Below are positions 41,598 through 49,875 of a stretch of 64,000 nucleotides of DNA, in pieces. Numbering within the stretch: position 1 is the first letter of the stretch; every line of letters begins with the position of its first letter. Under the pieces are notes generated by a model. It had not been told where the DNA came from. It did not search any database and was given only the letters and a program-made list of their open reading frames with translations. The DNA lies in contig NZ_MSZX01000003.1 in NCBI RefSeq assembly GCF_002021565.1, forward strand, positions 545,440-609,439. Direction: 5' to 3'. Source of the DNA: Paenibacillus selenitireducens. Lineage in GTDB: Bacteria > Bacillota > Bacilli > Paenibacillales > Paenibacillaceae. The translations under genes were made by a program, and so were the position numbers.

Positions 41598-43244
41598 ATG
41601 AAATCTCTTGATCATATCGTACACAGCGATGAATCACTAAGGGTCGACCAAATGTATTTTCGATTCCGCGGTGCAGAGTACAGAGAAGGTGAAAATTGGG
41701 AGATGAAGCAGCAGCTAACGCCGTCCTACATACTTATTCTAATCAAAAGCGGACAAGGCAGCTTAACGATTGATCATACCACGTATCGTGTTCGACCGAA
41801 CGCGGTTTATATATGTCCTTCCGAGCACACCTTTGGCCTGGAGGCGGATGGAATAGGAGCCGAAGAGCTTTTTCTTTTTCGTTTTGACGTGTATGGAGAG
41901 GGAGAACGAAGTGCGCGACGGTTGCAATGGCTGAAGAGCGAGCCGTATTTTCTGCAAGGAGAGGTGACGGTATTCCCTACGGGTTCACTTGTTGCTCCAT
42001 GTGAGGAGATTCTCGATTATCTTGGATGTGCCGATGCGCTGGAACGCTTTCGGGTGCAGTATGCTTTTGAGCAATTGATCTATACCGTCTTGAAGAATAG
42101 ACGCCTCATACAGCAAGATTCTAGAACCGCATTAGAATATGCCAGGGAGTATCTTGAACGGAATTATCACGAGAATATTACGATTGATCAGTTGGCGCGC
42201 ATCGCCGAGATTAGTCCCAAGTATTTTGTGGATGTATTCAAGAAAACGTATGGTCACAGCGCCATGGATTATTTGACCGCTCTGCGTATGAATCGTGCTA
42301 AACAACTGATGGCGAGGTCCAGCGCAAAGCTGCGGGATATCGCGCATCAGATCGGGTATCAGGATGAATTTTATTTTAGCCGGAAATTTAAAAAAGAAGT
42401 GGGCGTGACACCTACGCTCTATATGAAGAAACGCCGTCGTAAAATAGCGGTGTATCAAGCCGCTGTCATGGGATTGCTGCTCCCGCTCAAAATACTTCCA
42501 TATGCTGCGCCGTTACACCCGAAATGGACTTCCTACTATTATCAAACCTTACGCTCAGATATCCCCGTTCACTTAAGCGCTTATCGTCAGGGTGAGCATT
42601 CACATGCCGACAACCTAGAGGCATTACGCCAACATCCACCAGAGCTCATTCTTAGCTTGGATGATATTTCGGATGACGAGAAGCGGGAATTAGAGCAAAT
42701 TGCTTCTGTCTATTATATTCCTTCTCGCGATACCAGTTGGCGGGAGCAGTTGGAGTTGGTTGCCGAGTGGTTAGGAGAGACCGCGGAAGCGGCGGCATGG
42801 TTGCGCAGCTATGATCATAAAGTTCGTCTCGCTAAGGAACGGCTGCAGCCGATCGTGCAGGATGACTCCTTTCTGGCGATTCGTATGCTCAAAAATCAAC
42901 TGTTCGTCTATCGGAATCAGAATATCACAGAAATATTTTATGGAGATCTTCAAATGAGGGAAGCGGGAATTTCTCCGGGTCAAATGGATTGCGATGTTCC
43001 GTTGACCGTTGAGGAACTAGCCCAGATGGACGTGGATAGGCTCCTTTTACTTGTCTGTCAGGAGACGGAGACGCTCCAGTATTGGAAGGGGCTACAGCTT
43101 ACCGTACCGTGGCAAGAATTGAAGGCCGTGAAGAATAAATCAACCTACCTCATCTCCTCGGATCCTTGGCGGATGTATGCGGCAGATGCGATAGATCGGG
43201 TTGTAGATGCGAGTGTTGCGATGCTGTCTGGAGATTGTCCATGA
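41598..43244 (+). CDS. btr: Btr-like AraC regulator with a siderophore-binding domain
   Basis: A 548-residue fusion. Residues 1-150 form an AraC-type cupin (GQGSLTIDHTTYRVRPNAVY), about 175-275 the double helix-turn-helix (ITIDQLARIAEISPKYFVDV, then LRDIAHQIGYQDEFYFSRKF), and about 290-545 a periplasmic-binding-protein-like domain as in iron-siderophore receptors (ALRQHPPELILSLDD, MDVDRLLLLV). In B. subtilis Btr binds bacillibactin directly and activates feuABC. The same gene order follows here. Its promoter holds a perfect Fur box, so expression needs iron shortage and activity needs the siderophore. Confidence 0.92.
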   Translation: MKSLDHIVHSDESLRVDQMYFRFRGAEYREGENWEMKQQLTPSYILILIKSGQGSLTIDHTTYRVRPNAVYICPSEHTFGLEADGIGAEELFLFRFDVYGEGERSARRLQWLKSEPYFLQGEVTVFPTGSLVAPCEEILDYLGCADALERFRVQYAFEQLIYTVLKNRRLIQQDSRTALEYAREYLERNYHENITIDQLARIAEISPKYFVDVFKKTYGHSAMDYLTALRMNRAKQLMARSSAKLRDIAHQIGYQDEFYFSRKFKKEVGVTPTLYMKKRRRKIAVYQAAVMGLLLPLKILPYAAPLHPKWTSYYYQTLRSDIPVHLSAYRQGEHSHADNLEALRQHPPELILSLDDISDDEKRELEQIASVYYIPSRDTSWREQLELVAEWLGETAEAAAWLRSYDHKVRLAKERLQPIVQDDSFLAIRMLKNQLFVYRNQNITEIFYGDLQMREAGISPGQMDCDVPLTVEELAQMDVDRLLLLVCQETETLQYWKGLQLTVPWQELKAVKNKSTYLISSDPWRMYAADAIDRVVDASVAMLSGDCP

Positions 43245-43299
43245 TGAGTTCTGGATATCGTCCATGTTCGAATGCGGAGGTCTATTTTATAATCAATAA

Positions 43300-43314
43300 T
43301 GATAATCGTTATCA
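43300..43314 (+). promoter_or_regulatory. Fur box before feuA
   Basis: TGATAATCGTTATCA matches 14 of 15 positions of the 7-1-7 Fur box. A TATAAT box lies just upstream at 43288-43293, with only a weak -35. The feuA ATG is 48 bases downstream. Confidence 0.85.
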
Positions 43315-43362
43315 ATTACGATCAATCGATCGATAGATGTTGAGGGGAGAACAAGGAAAAAG

Positions 43363-44358
43363 ATGAAGAAAACCATTTGGAATCTCGGAATCATTGCATT
43401 ATTTATTGTAGTTATGACCGCATGCAGTTCGAAGGCTGAGGTGGCTGAACCGAAGTCCGAAACAAGCGGAACAGCAACGACGGCGAATACCCAAGAAGCA
43501 ACGGCAACGTCGGCTGAGACAAAGACGATTAAATATTTGGATACGGAGTATACCATTCCTGCCAAGTCAGATCGGATCGTCATCACAGGCAGCATGGAGT
43601 CGATGGAGGATGCCGTAGTATTAGGTGTACAGCCTGTCGGTGCGATCAGTGTAGGCGGTAAATTCCCTGATCTATTCAAAGCTGTTACGGGTTCAAGCCA
43701 ATCGTCAGGTGAGAAGATGCAGCCGAATTTCGAGGGGATTCTGAACATGAAACCGGATGTGATTCTGAGTTCCACAAAAGCAGGTCAAGAAGTTCACGAT
43801 AAGTTAGGTAAAATCGCAACGGATATTCCTGTATCGCATATTTCGACCAACTGGGAAGCAAATCTTCGTCTGCTTGCTGAATTGACAGGTACGCAGGACA
43901 AAGCGGATCAAGCGCTGCAGCAATATCAAGCGGATTTGGATGCTGCCAGAGCGAAGCTTAGCGTCAGCCATAAAGATAAGAAAATCGTCGCGGTTCGAGT
44001 TCGGGCCGGCAATATCTATATTTACCCGGAGAAAGTGTTCTTTAACCCTTCGCTGTATAGCGATATAGGGTTTACAGCACCTGATGAGGTGAAAGCCGCA
44101 AAAGCGCAAGAAATGATGACGTTAGAGAAGTTCAGTGAAATGAACCCGGATTATATCTTTGTTCAATTCGCAGAGGATGAGAATAAGGAAACGCCTAAAA
44201 TTTGGGAGGAAATTCAGGATAACCCGATTTGGAAAAGCATCAATGCTGCGAAGAACGGGAAAGTATTCGTGAATGTCATAGATCCATTGGCGCAAGGCGG
44301 TACGGCGTATAGTAAGATCAGCTTTTTAAAAGCAGCGGTGGAGAAATTGTCCAACTAA
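43363..44358 (+). CDS. feuA: FeuA-like iron-siderophore binding lipoprotein
   Basis: A 331-residue receptor with a lipoprotein signal (IALFIVVMTAC, lipidated Cys21) and a Thr/Ala/Glu-rich linker, then a class III binding-protein fold (YTIPAKSDRIVITGSMESME, NMKPDVILSS, PDYIFVQF). It captures a ferric siderophore, probably a triscatecholate by analogy with FeuA, and passes it to the two permeases. It is the first gene of a Fur-regulated operon and follows btr by 118 bases. Confidence 0.9.
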   Translation: MKKTIWNLGIIALFIVVMTACSSKAEVAEPKSETSGTATTANTQEATATSAETKTIKYLDTEYTIPAKSDRIVITGSMESMEDAVVLGVQPVGAISVGGKFPDLFKAVTGSSQSSGEKMQPNFEGILNMKPDVILSSTKAGQEVHDKLGKIATDIPVSHISTNWEANLRLLAELTGTQDKADQALQQYQADLDAARAKLSVSHKDKKIVAVRVRAGNIYIYPEKVFFNPSLYSDIGFTAPDEVKAAKAQEMMTLEKFSEMNPDYIFVQFAEDENKETPKIWEEIQDNPIWKSINAAKNGKVFVNVIDPLAQGGTAYSKISFLKAAVEKLSN

Positions 44359-44382
44359 TAGATATTGAAGTGAGCGATTGTG

Positions 44383-45393
44383 ATGCAACGAAGACAGGGT
44401 CTGTTACGAATCCTATTATGGTTATCTCCAGTTCTGTTCGTAGGAGCGGTTCTCCTATCGATCATGTATGGAGCGAAAAACATACATCCAAGTACCGTAT
44501 GGCATGCGATCTTTCACTTTGATGAGGGAGACGTGAATCACCAAATCATTATGCATTCCCGATTGCCGAGGGCGATAGGTGCGCTTCTGATCGGAGCGTT
44601 CCTAGCCATATCGGGAGCGCTCATGCAGGGGATGACAAGAAATTATCTTGCATCCCCTTCGATTATGGGTGTGTCAGATGGCTCGGCGTTCGTGATTACG
44701 TGCTGCATGATTTGGATGCCAGGAGGAGCCTCTTCTTTAGAAATGATTGCATTTTCTATGGTTGGCTCAGCCTTAGGTGTTGCGATTGTATTTGGTTTGG
44801 CTTCCTTATTGCCGCAGGGGATGTCACCCGTGAATATGGCCGTCATCGGTTTAATCGTCGGTACCTTTCTCAGCGGGGTATCTGCAGCATTGGCTTCTTA
44901 TTTTCAAATCTCGCAAAATGTGAGCTTCTGGTATAACGCGCGAATGCATCTCATGTCGCCGGATATGGTCAAGTGGGCGATTCCACTCGGTGTGATCGGG
45001 ATTTTGCTCGCCTTGTCGATATCGAAATCCGTCACGGTCTTATCCCTCGGGGAGGACATATCCAAGGGATTGGGTCAAAGAACAATGCTTGTAAAATTGA
45101 TAACGACGCTATCGGTCGTTATTCTATCAGGAATCTCTGTTGCGCTTGCAGGTAAAATTGGCTTTATTGGTCTGATCATCCCGCATATTGCAAGGTATTT
45201 CGTAGGGTTGGATTATCGTCGCATCGTCCCTGTGGCAGGTGTTATGGGGGCGTTGTTTCTGTCGTTATCCGATTTGATAAGCCGATTCTTGAATTATCCG
45301 TTTGAGACGCCGATCGGTGTCGTTACCTCTTTGTTCGGCGTCCCGTTCTTCCTCTATTTGATTCGTAAGAAGGGGGGCGGGAATCATGCTTAG
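44383..45393 (+). CDS. feuB: FeuB-like siderophore ABC permease (FecCD family)
   Basis: A 336-residue permease with about ten predicted helices. Family marks are RLPRAIGALLIGAFLAISGALMQG near residues 47-72, LASPSIMGVSDGSAF, and GKIGFIGLIIPHIARYFVG, the ATPase-coupling loop. ATG 44383 is chosen with GAAGTGAG eight bases before it; an in-frame GTG at 44380 is possible. It overlaps feuC by eight bases. No ATPase gene is in the operon, as in B. subtilis, where FeuBC use the separately encoded YusV. Confidence 0.92.
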   Translation: MQRRQGLLRILLWLSPVLFVGAVLLSIMYGAKNIHPSTVWHAIFHFDEGDVNHQIIMHSRLPRAIGALLIGAFLAISGALMQGMTRNYLASPSIMGVSDGSAFVITCCMIWMPGGASSLEMIAFSMVGSALGVAIVFGLASLLPQGMSPVNMAVIGLIVGTFLSGVSAALASYFQISQNVSFWYNARMHLMSPDMVKWAIPLGVIGILLALSISKSVTVLSLGEDISKGLGQRTMLVKLITTLSVVILSGISVALAGKIGFIGLIIPHIARYFVGLDYRRIVPVAGVMGALFLSLSDLISRFLNYPFETPIGVVTSLFGVPFFLYLIRKKGGGNHA

Positions 45394-46408
45394 ACAACCT
45401 GCGCGTCGATATGGCGTAGTGCTTATCACAAGTATGATATTGATTCTGATCTCGATCTATATTAGCTTAACGAACGGTGAATTCGACATGACCGTACGAG
45501 ATATCGTGGAGACGTTATTACGTATTCATCCGGTACCCGAGCATGATTTAGTCGTTTTCGATTTTCGTCTGCCTCGGATTGTGATCGCAGCCTTGATCGG
45601 GTTCGCGCTGGGTATGGTAGGGGCTGTAATTCAAGGCCTAACACGCAATGGCCTTGCCGATCCGGGGATTCTCGGGATTAACGCAGGGGCAGGGGCTGCA
45701 ATCGTCATTTTTACATTTTTGTTCCAAGGCTTACCGACAAGCACGGGTTGGTTCGCGATTATGGCGAAACCATTGTTCGGTCTTGTAGGGGGGCTTGCTG
45801 CGGCTGCCCTGATCTTTGTATTTGCGTGGAAGCGCGGCAAGCTGGATCCGCAGCGCCTGATCCTGGTCGGCATCGCGATCGGTTCCGGATTTGGTGCCGT
45901 TTCATTATTTCTATCGCTAAAAATGAATCCGCAGGACTTCGAAATGGCAACCGTGTGGTTGACGGGTAGTATTTGGAACGCGAACTGGGCTTATATCGCA
46001 GCGATGCTGCCATGGCTGCTAATACTTCTTCCGATTGTTTATCGCAAAGCGCATTTGCTGGATTTGCTCCAATTGGAGGAGATTAGTGTCAAAGGGCTTG
46101 GGGTGTCTACAGAGAGAGAAAAGATGATCCTTCTATTATGTTGCATTGGGGTCGTAAGCGCTTGTGTCTCGGTATCCGGGAACATCGGGTTTGTCGGGTT
46201 GCTGGCACCGCACATGGCTAGACGGTTAGTAGGTATTCGTCATCAGTATGTGCTTCCGATTAGCGGAACGCTCGGGATGTTGCTGGTCGTCTTATCTGAT
46301 TTTATCTCGAAGACGGTATTCAAACCCGTTGAGCTGCCCGTGGGCATTGTTATTTCGCTCATCGGCGTTCCGTATTTTATCTATTTATTGTTTAAAGCGC
46401 GAAAATAG
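45386..46408 (+). CDS. feuC: FeuC-like siderophore ABC permease (FecCD family)
   Basis: A 340-residue second permease of the ferric-siderophore importer. It shows DFRLPRIVIAALIGFALGMVGAVIQG, NGLADPGILGINAGAGAAIV and GNIGFVGLLAPHMARRLVG, the parallel motifs of its partner FeuB. GAAGGGGGGCGGG precedes the ATG, which lies inside the end of feuB, so translation is coupled. The esterase gene follows after 14 bases. Confidence 0.92.
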   Translation: MLRQPARRYGVVLITSMILILISIYISLTNGEFDMTVRDIVETLLRIHPVPEHDLVVFDFRLPRIVIAALIGFALGMVGAVIQGLTRNGLADPGILGINAGAGAAIVIFTFLFQGLPTSTGWFAIMAKPLFGLVGGLAAAALIFVFAWKRGKLDPQRLILVGIAIGSGFGAVSLFLSLKMNPQDFEMATVWLTGSIWNANWAYIAAMLPWLLILLPIVYRKAHLLDLLQLEEISVKGLGVSTEREKMILLLCCIGVVSACVSVSGNIGFVGLLAPHMARRLVGIRHQYVLPISGTLGMLLVVLSDFISKTVFKPVELPVGIVISLIGVPYFIYLLFKARK

Positions 46409-46422
46409 GAGGCAGAACATCC

Positions 46423-47994
46423 ATGCAGGGAATGGTGTTGAACCAGACGTTAGATCAGAGAGAACTGCTCATCTACTTGCCGCCAACCTACAAGACGAGC
46501 GAATGCCGGTATCCGGTGGCTTACGTACATGATCGGGGAGATGTATTCGATCCTGAAGGGCACGATACCTTGCTTCAACTGGAGTCGATGTTCCAGCGAG
46601 GGGAGCTTCCCGAGGTGATTCTCGTAGGTATCGCGCCCATGGAGCGTAACGATGAGTATACACCCTGGTTCGCTCCTAAGTTGTCCGAGGCAAGAGGATA
46701 TGGGGACTTCGGCGGACAAGGGGAAGCCTACCTCCAATTCATTGTTGAGGTGTGCAAGCCCAACATGGATCAGGAATTTCGTACGGATCGAAGACGGGAA
46801 GCAACGGGGTTAATCGGCAAGTCGCTTGGTGGGCTTATCTCTATGTACGGTGCCTGTCTCTATCCCAATGTGTTCGGTAGCATTGGCTCCATTTCAGGTT
46901 CTTACTGGTATGAGGGGTTCGTTGAATTTATGGTCGAGCAGCCCATACATCATCCTGCTCAGCGTATCTATATGGACGTAGGTACGCTGGAAGGCGGCAA
47001 TAAAGATACGATACAGAAGTATATGGTTCCGCGTACACGTACGTTGCATGCGATCTTGCGAGCGAAGGGTTATGGCGAGGATCGCCTTCAATTCGTGATC
47101 GACGAAGGTGCTGATCATGCAAGATTGTCATTCGTTAAAAGATTCCCAAGCGCATTGAAATGGATGTTCGGTGGACATGACCATTCATTATCTAGTGAGG
47201 AAAAGGTGAGTATTCCGCGTACCACACGGTGGACCATCCCATCGCAAGATGGACAAAGTGCGTATCAAATCTTTGTGTATGTGCCTCACGAACCGCCTCC
47301 AAGTTCGGGGTATCCGGTCATTTATCACGTAGATGGAAACTCCGTTTTTGGGACCATGGTTGAAGCGATGCGCCTGCAATCGCGACGTCCCGAAGCTACC
47401 GGCATTGAGCCGGCAGTGATCGTGGGAATCGGCTATGAGACCGAAGAACCGTTTCACCCATCGCGGTTCTACGATCTATCCTTGCCGACGCCTGCCGAAG
47501 AACTTCCGAAGAGTCGTGATGGCAAGCCTTGGCCGGAACTAGGCGGTGCGGCAGTCTTTCAGCAATTCATTGAGCAGAAGGTTAAGCCTCTCGTGGAGGG
47601 GAACTATCCGATTGATACGCGTAAGCAAACGTTATTCGGCCATTCTTTTGGCGGGTTGTTTGTCCTGCATACGCTCTTTACCCGATCGGATATGTTCACC
47701 GCGTATGTTGCAGGGAGCCCCTCCATTCATTGGGCCAAGCGGCTGCTATTGGAAGCGGAACAACAGTTTGCTATAGCACTTGCACAGCATCCACGACAAG
47801 TGAAATTATTGATTGGCATTGGCGAACAAGAAACAGGGCATAACATGCTGGATAACGCGAAGGAGCTGGCAGAGCGACTCTCGGCACTTCGGGAGGACGG
47901 CTTGCAGGTGGCATGTAACGCATTTGAAGGGGAAGATCATACCTCGGTTCTACCCATTCTGATTAGCCGGGCAATCCGGTTTGCAAAGGCCTAG
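46423..47994 (+). CDS. Tandem siderophore-esterase fusion (two Fes/IroE/BesA-like domains)
   Basis: A 523-residue protein with two complete alpha/beta-hydrolase esterase domains. The first (about 1-255) has the nucleophile elbow GKSLGGLISM and the second (about 262-520) GHSFGGLFVL; each begins with a similar strand (ELLIYLPPTYKTSE and YQIFVYVPHEPPPS) and ends with a His-containing segment (DEGADHARLS and EGEDHTSVLP). Single-domain relatives such as BesA and YbbA are near 280 residues and cleave the ferric triscatecholate to release iron in the cytoplasm. No signal peptide. AGGAGGC precedes the ATG. It closes the feu operon, matching the position of ybbA in B. subtilis. Confidence 0.88.
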   Translation: MQGMVLNQTLDQRELLIYLPPTYKTSECRYPVAYVHDRGDVFDPEGHDTLLQLESMFQRGELPEVILVGIAPMERNDEYTPWFAPKLSEARGYGDFGGQGEAYLQFIVEVCKPNMDQEFRTDRRREATGLIGKSLGGLISMYGACLYPNVFGSIGSISGSYWYEGFVEFMVEQPIHHPAQRIYMDVGTLEGGNKDTIQKYMVPRTRTLHAILRAKGYGEDRLQFVIDEGADHARLSFVKRFPSALKWMFGGHDHSLSSEEKVSIPRTTRWTIPSQDGQSAYQIFVYVPHEPPPSSGYPVIYHVDGNSVFGTMVEAMRLQSRRPEATGIEPAVIVGIGYETEEPFHPSRFYDLSLPTPAEELPKSRDGKPWPELGGAAVFQQFIEQKVKPLVEGNYPIDTRKQTLFGHSFGGLFVLHTLFTRSDMFTAYVAGSPSIHWAKRLLLEAEQQFAIALAQHPRQVKLLIGIGEQETGHNMLDNAKELAERLSALREDGLQVACNAFEGEDHTSVLPILISRAIRFAKA

Positions 47995-48005
47995 TAGATA
48001 CGCCC

Positions 48006-48065
48006 CCCCTTAGAATAGACAATCGGATAAGCAAAGGAGCTTCTCCCATTGTCTATTCTAAGGGG
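48006..48065. terminator. Long-stem inverted repeat between convergent genes
   Basis: An 18-base arm at 48006-48023 (CCCCTTAGAATAGACAAT) is exactly complementary to 48048-48065, with a 24-base loop. It sits between the esterase and MFS genes, and TCTTTACG follows on the plus strand. The T run is poor, so it may act as a bidirectional terminator or as another kind of structural element. Confidence 0.65.
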
Positions 48066-48108
48066 TCTTTACGTTATCTTTTAGATGATACAAATGCTTT
48101 TCGTTATG

Positions 48109-49275
48109 TTAAGAGACTTGGCTTGGTCTTGTTGCTAATTTGCTGCGATAGAAAACCAAAACCGCAGTCGCATAGAATAGGGCAGCAAATGCGCCGATCG
48201 TCCAGAATTGCCCGCTCGAGGCGTATAATCCGCCGGCAATCAAGGCACCGACTGTCTGACCGGCATACATGCAAGTATTGGTTAAGGCTGCGATCGTTCC
48301 CCGTGCAACTGGAGAGAGGGATTGCAGCAAGCTCATGAGTAGTGTGAAGAGCGTCCCCATACAGAAAGCCATCACAAAGAATAGAATAGCCACCGCTGCG
48401 ATATTGTGGGCAAACGACAGACTCAGATAAATCACGCTGAGAATGGCGATTCCGCCATAAAGTGTGCGGGAGTGCCCGAATCTTGAAATGACTCGAACGG
48501 CAAAGATGTTGCCGAGCAAGTTAGCTGCCCCGAATACAGCCATCATAGAGCCGATCGAACTGACCGATAGATGAAAGATATCAGATAACCAAATGCCTAA
48601 AAGTGAGAATCCGCCGAATAAACCGGTTTGAAATACAAAATAACCGATAAACGATTTAGGTGCTTTGGGTACGGAGAGCAATGTCTTGTAGCGTGTGATA
48701 ATGGTCATTTTTACTTGTTCTGATGAGACGGGGTTTATAACTGGCATATAGAGCGAGATGAGAACGACAAGGACGAGTGTGCCGATACCTACCGTAAAGA
48801 AAGGAACGGACCAATGAATGACTGCCAAATACCCGCCTAATGGCACGCCTAGCATTTGGGAGACCGACAATCCGGCGGTTACAACACCGATCCCCTTTAC
48901 AACTTGATTCGGTGCAACGATCGACGGAATGGAGGCCCAGATTTGCGGAGAGACAAACGAAGCGCTCACGCCGGCCAAGAAGCGGAATAGCAGCATAAAC
49001 CAAAAGCTTGGAGCCAGACCGCATAAAAAGGTAGAAAAGGAAAATGCCAGCAGCCCCCAGATCATTACTTTTTTGCGGTTTAGCCCATCGGAGAGCGGTC
49101 CTGCAAATAGAGCGAAAACAGCGTAACCGATGGCGTAAGCGCTAACCATCCAGCTTGCGTGCTGTACAGAGACACCGTAAAGCTCGCGAAGTGTAGGCAA
49201 CAATGGGGATAGCAAGAACGTATCCATGCCGATAAAGAACATCGTAGCGAATAAGAGAGACAAAATTTTGTTCAT
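48109..49275 (-). CDS. MFS transporter, DHA1-like
   Basis: A 388-residue transporter with twelve predicted helices and the loop 2-3 motif GPLSDGLNRKKVMIWGLLAF. Helix 5 carries GVVTAGLSVSQMLGVPLGGY, the drug:proton antiporter motif C region (G-x-x-x-G-P-x-x-G-like), so it is probably an exporter. It is divergent from an ArsR-family regulator across a palindrome that likely controls both. Substrate unknown. Confidence 0.88.
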   Translation of the reverse strand: MNKILSLLFATMFFIGMDTFLLSPLLPTLRELYGVSVQHASWMVSAYAIGYAVFALFAGPLSDGLNRKKVMIWGLLAFSFSTFLCGLAPSFWFMLLFRFLAGVSASFVSPQIWASIPSIVAPNQVVKGIGVVTAGLSVSQMLGVPLGGYLAVIHWSVPFFTVGIGTLVLVVLISLYMPVINPVSSEQVKMTIITRYKTLLSVPKAPKSFIGYFVFQTGLFGGFSLLGIWLSDIFHLSVSSIGSMMAVFGAANLLGNIFAVRVISRFGHSRTLYGGIAILSVIYLSLSFAHNIAAVAILFFVMAFCMGTLFTLLMSLLQSLSPVARGTIAALTNTCMYAGQTVGALIAGGLYASSGQFWTIGAFAALFYATAVLVFYRSKLATRPSQVS

Positions 49276-49317
49276 ATGTCCACCGACCTTTCTTTAGAAC
49301 AAATCATCATTTCATAA

Positions 49318-49335
49318 GTTCGATAACTATCGAAC
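49318..49335. promoter_or_regulatory. Palindromic operator between the MFS and arsR-like genes
   Basis: GTTCGATA at 49318-49325 and TATCGAAC at 49328-49335 form a perfect 8-base dyad around AC. It lies 43 bases from the MFS start and 68 from the regulator start, in position to control both divergent promoters. Binding by the adjacent ArsR protein is inferred. Confidence 0.7.
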
Positions 49336-49402
49336 AATAGAAATATAGCATGAAGTATGTTATATTTCAATATATGAAAAAGAAAAAGGCAGGTGGGAGG
49401 AA

Positions 49403-49726
49403 TTGAGACAGCTACACCATCCGAACCGCGATGAAATACTCTTGTCCTCGGTTCTTTATGCGCTTAGCGATCCAGCAAGGCTTCATATCGTGATGAGATT
49501 GCATGATCAAGATGAATTGCCCTGCAGCGCATGCAGTGATCTTGAAATCGCTAAATCGACGTTTTCGCACCATTTCAAGACATTAAGAGAAGCCGGGGTT
49601 ATCTTTACGCGAATGGAAGGCAGGCAGCGGTTTATCTCGTTGCGAAAAGAAGATTTGGATGCGCGTTTTCCCGGACTGATGGAATCCATTCTTCAAGCCG
49701 CAGCAGAAGGTAAAGCCTCTCATTGA
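49403..49726 (+). CDS. ArsR-family winged-helix regulator
   Basis: A 107-residue regulator: ALSDPARLHIVMRLHDQ (helix 1), LEIAKSTFSHHFKTLREAGV (recognition helix) and RMEGRQRFISLRKEDL (wing). The canonical CVC metal-binding box is absent, although CSAC occurs (LPCSACSDLEIAKS) two residues ahead of the helix-turn-helix, so metal or redox sensing is possible. The frame opens with TTG 49403 after AGGTGGGAGGAA; no ATG is available, so the start is uncertain. Divergent from the MFS gene it probably represses. Confidence 0.85.
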   Translation: MRQLHHPNRDEILLSSVLYALSDPARLHIVMRLHDQDELPCSACSDLEIAKSTFSHHFKTLREAGVIFTRMEGRQRFISLRKEDLDARFPGLMESILQAAAEGKASH

Positions 49727-49785
49727 ACGAGAATTCCCCGTTCTTTAAAGCTAATGGGAAACCTCTCTCTATGAATAGAAGCAAT

Positions 49786-49841
49786 AAAAAACCGTTTCTC
49801 TGTAGGGTGCTCGGCACCACGCACAAGAAACGGTTTATTTT
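49786..49841. terminator. Bidirectional terminator between arsR-like and lacD-like genes
   Basis: AAACCGTTTCT from 49789 pairs with AGAAACGGTTT at 49826-49836, with an inner GGGTGC/GCAC helix; A run before, ATTTTT after. Serves both convergent genes. Confidence 0.9.
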
Positions 49842-49875
49842 TGGCATTTTTAGAAAGAAAATATAAGTATTGGAC

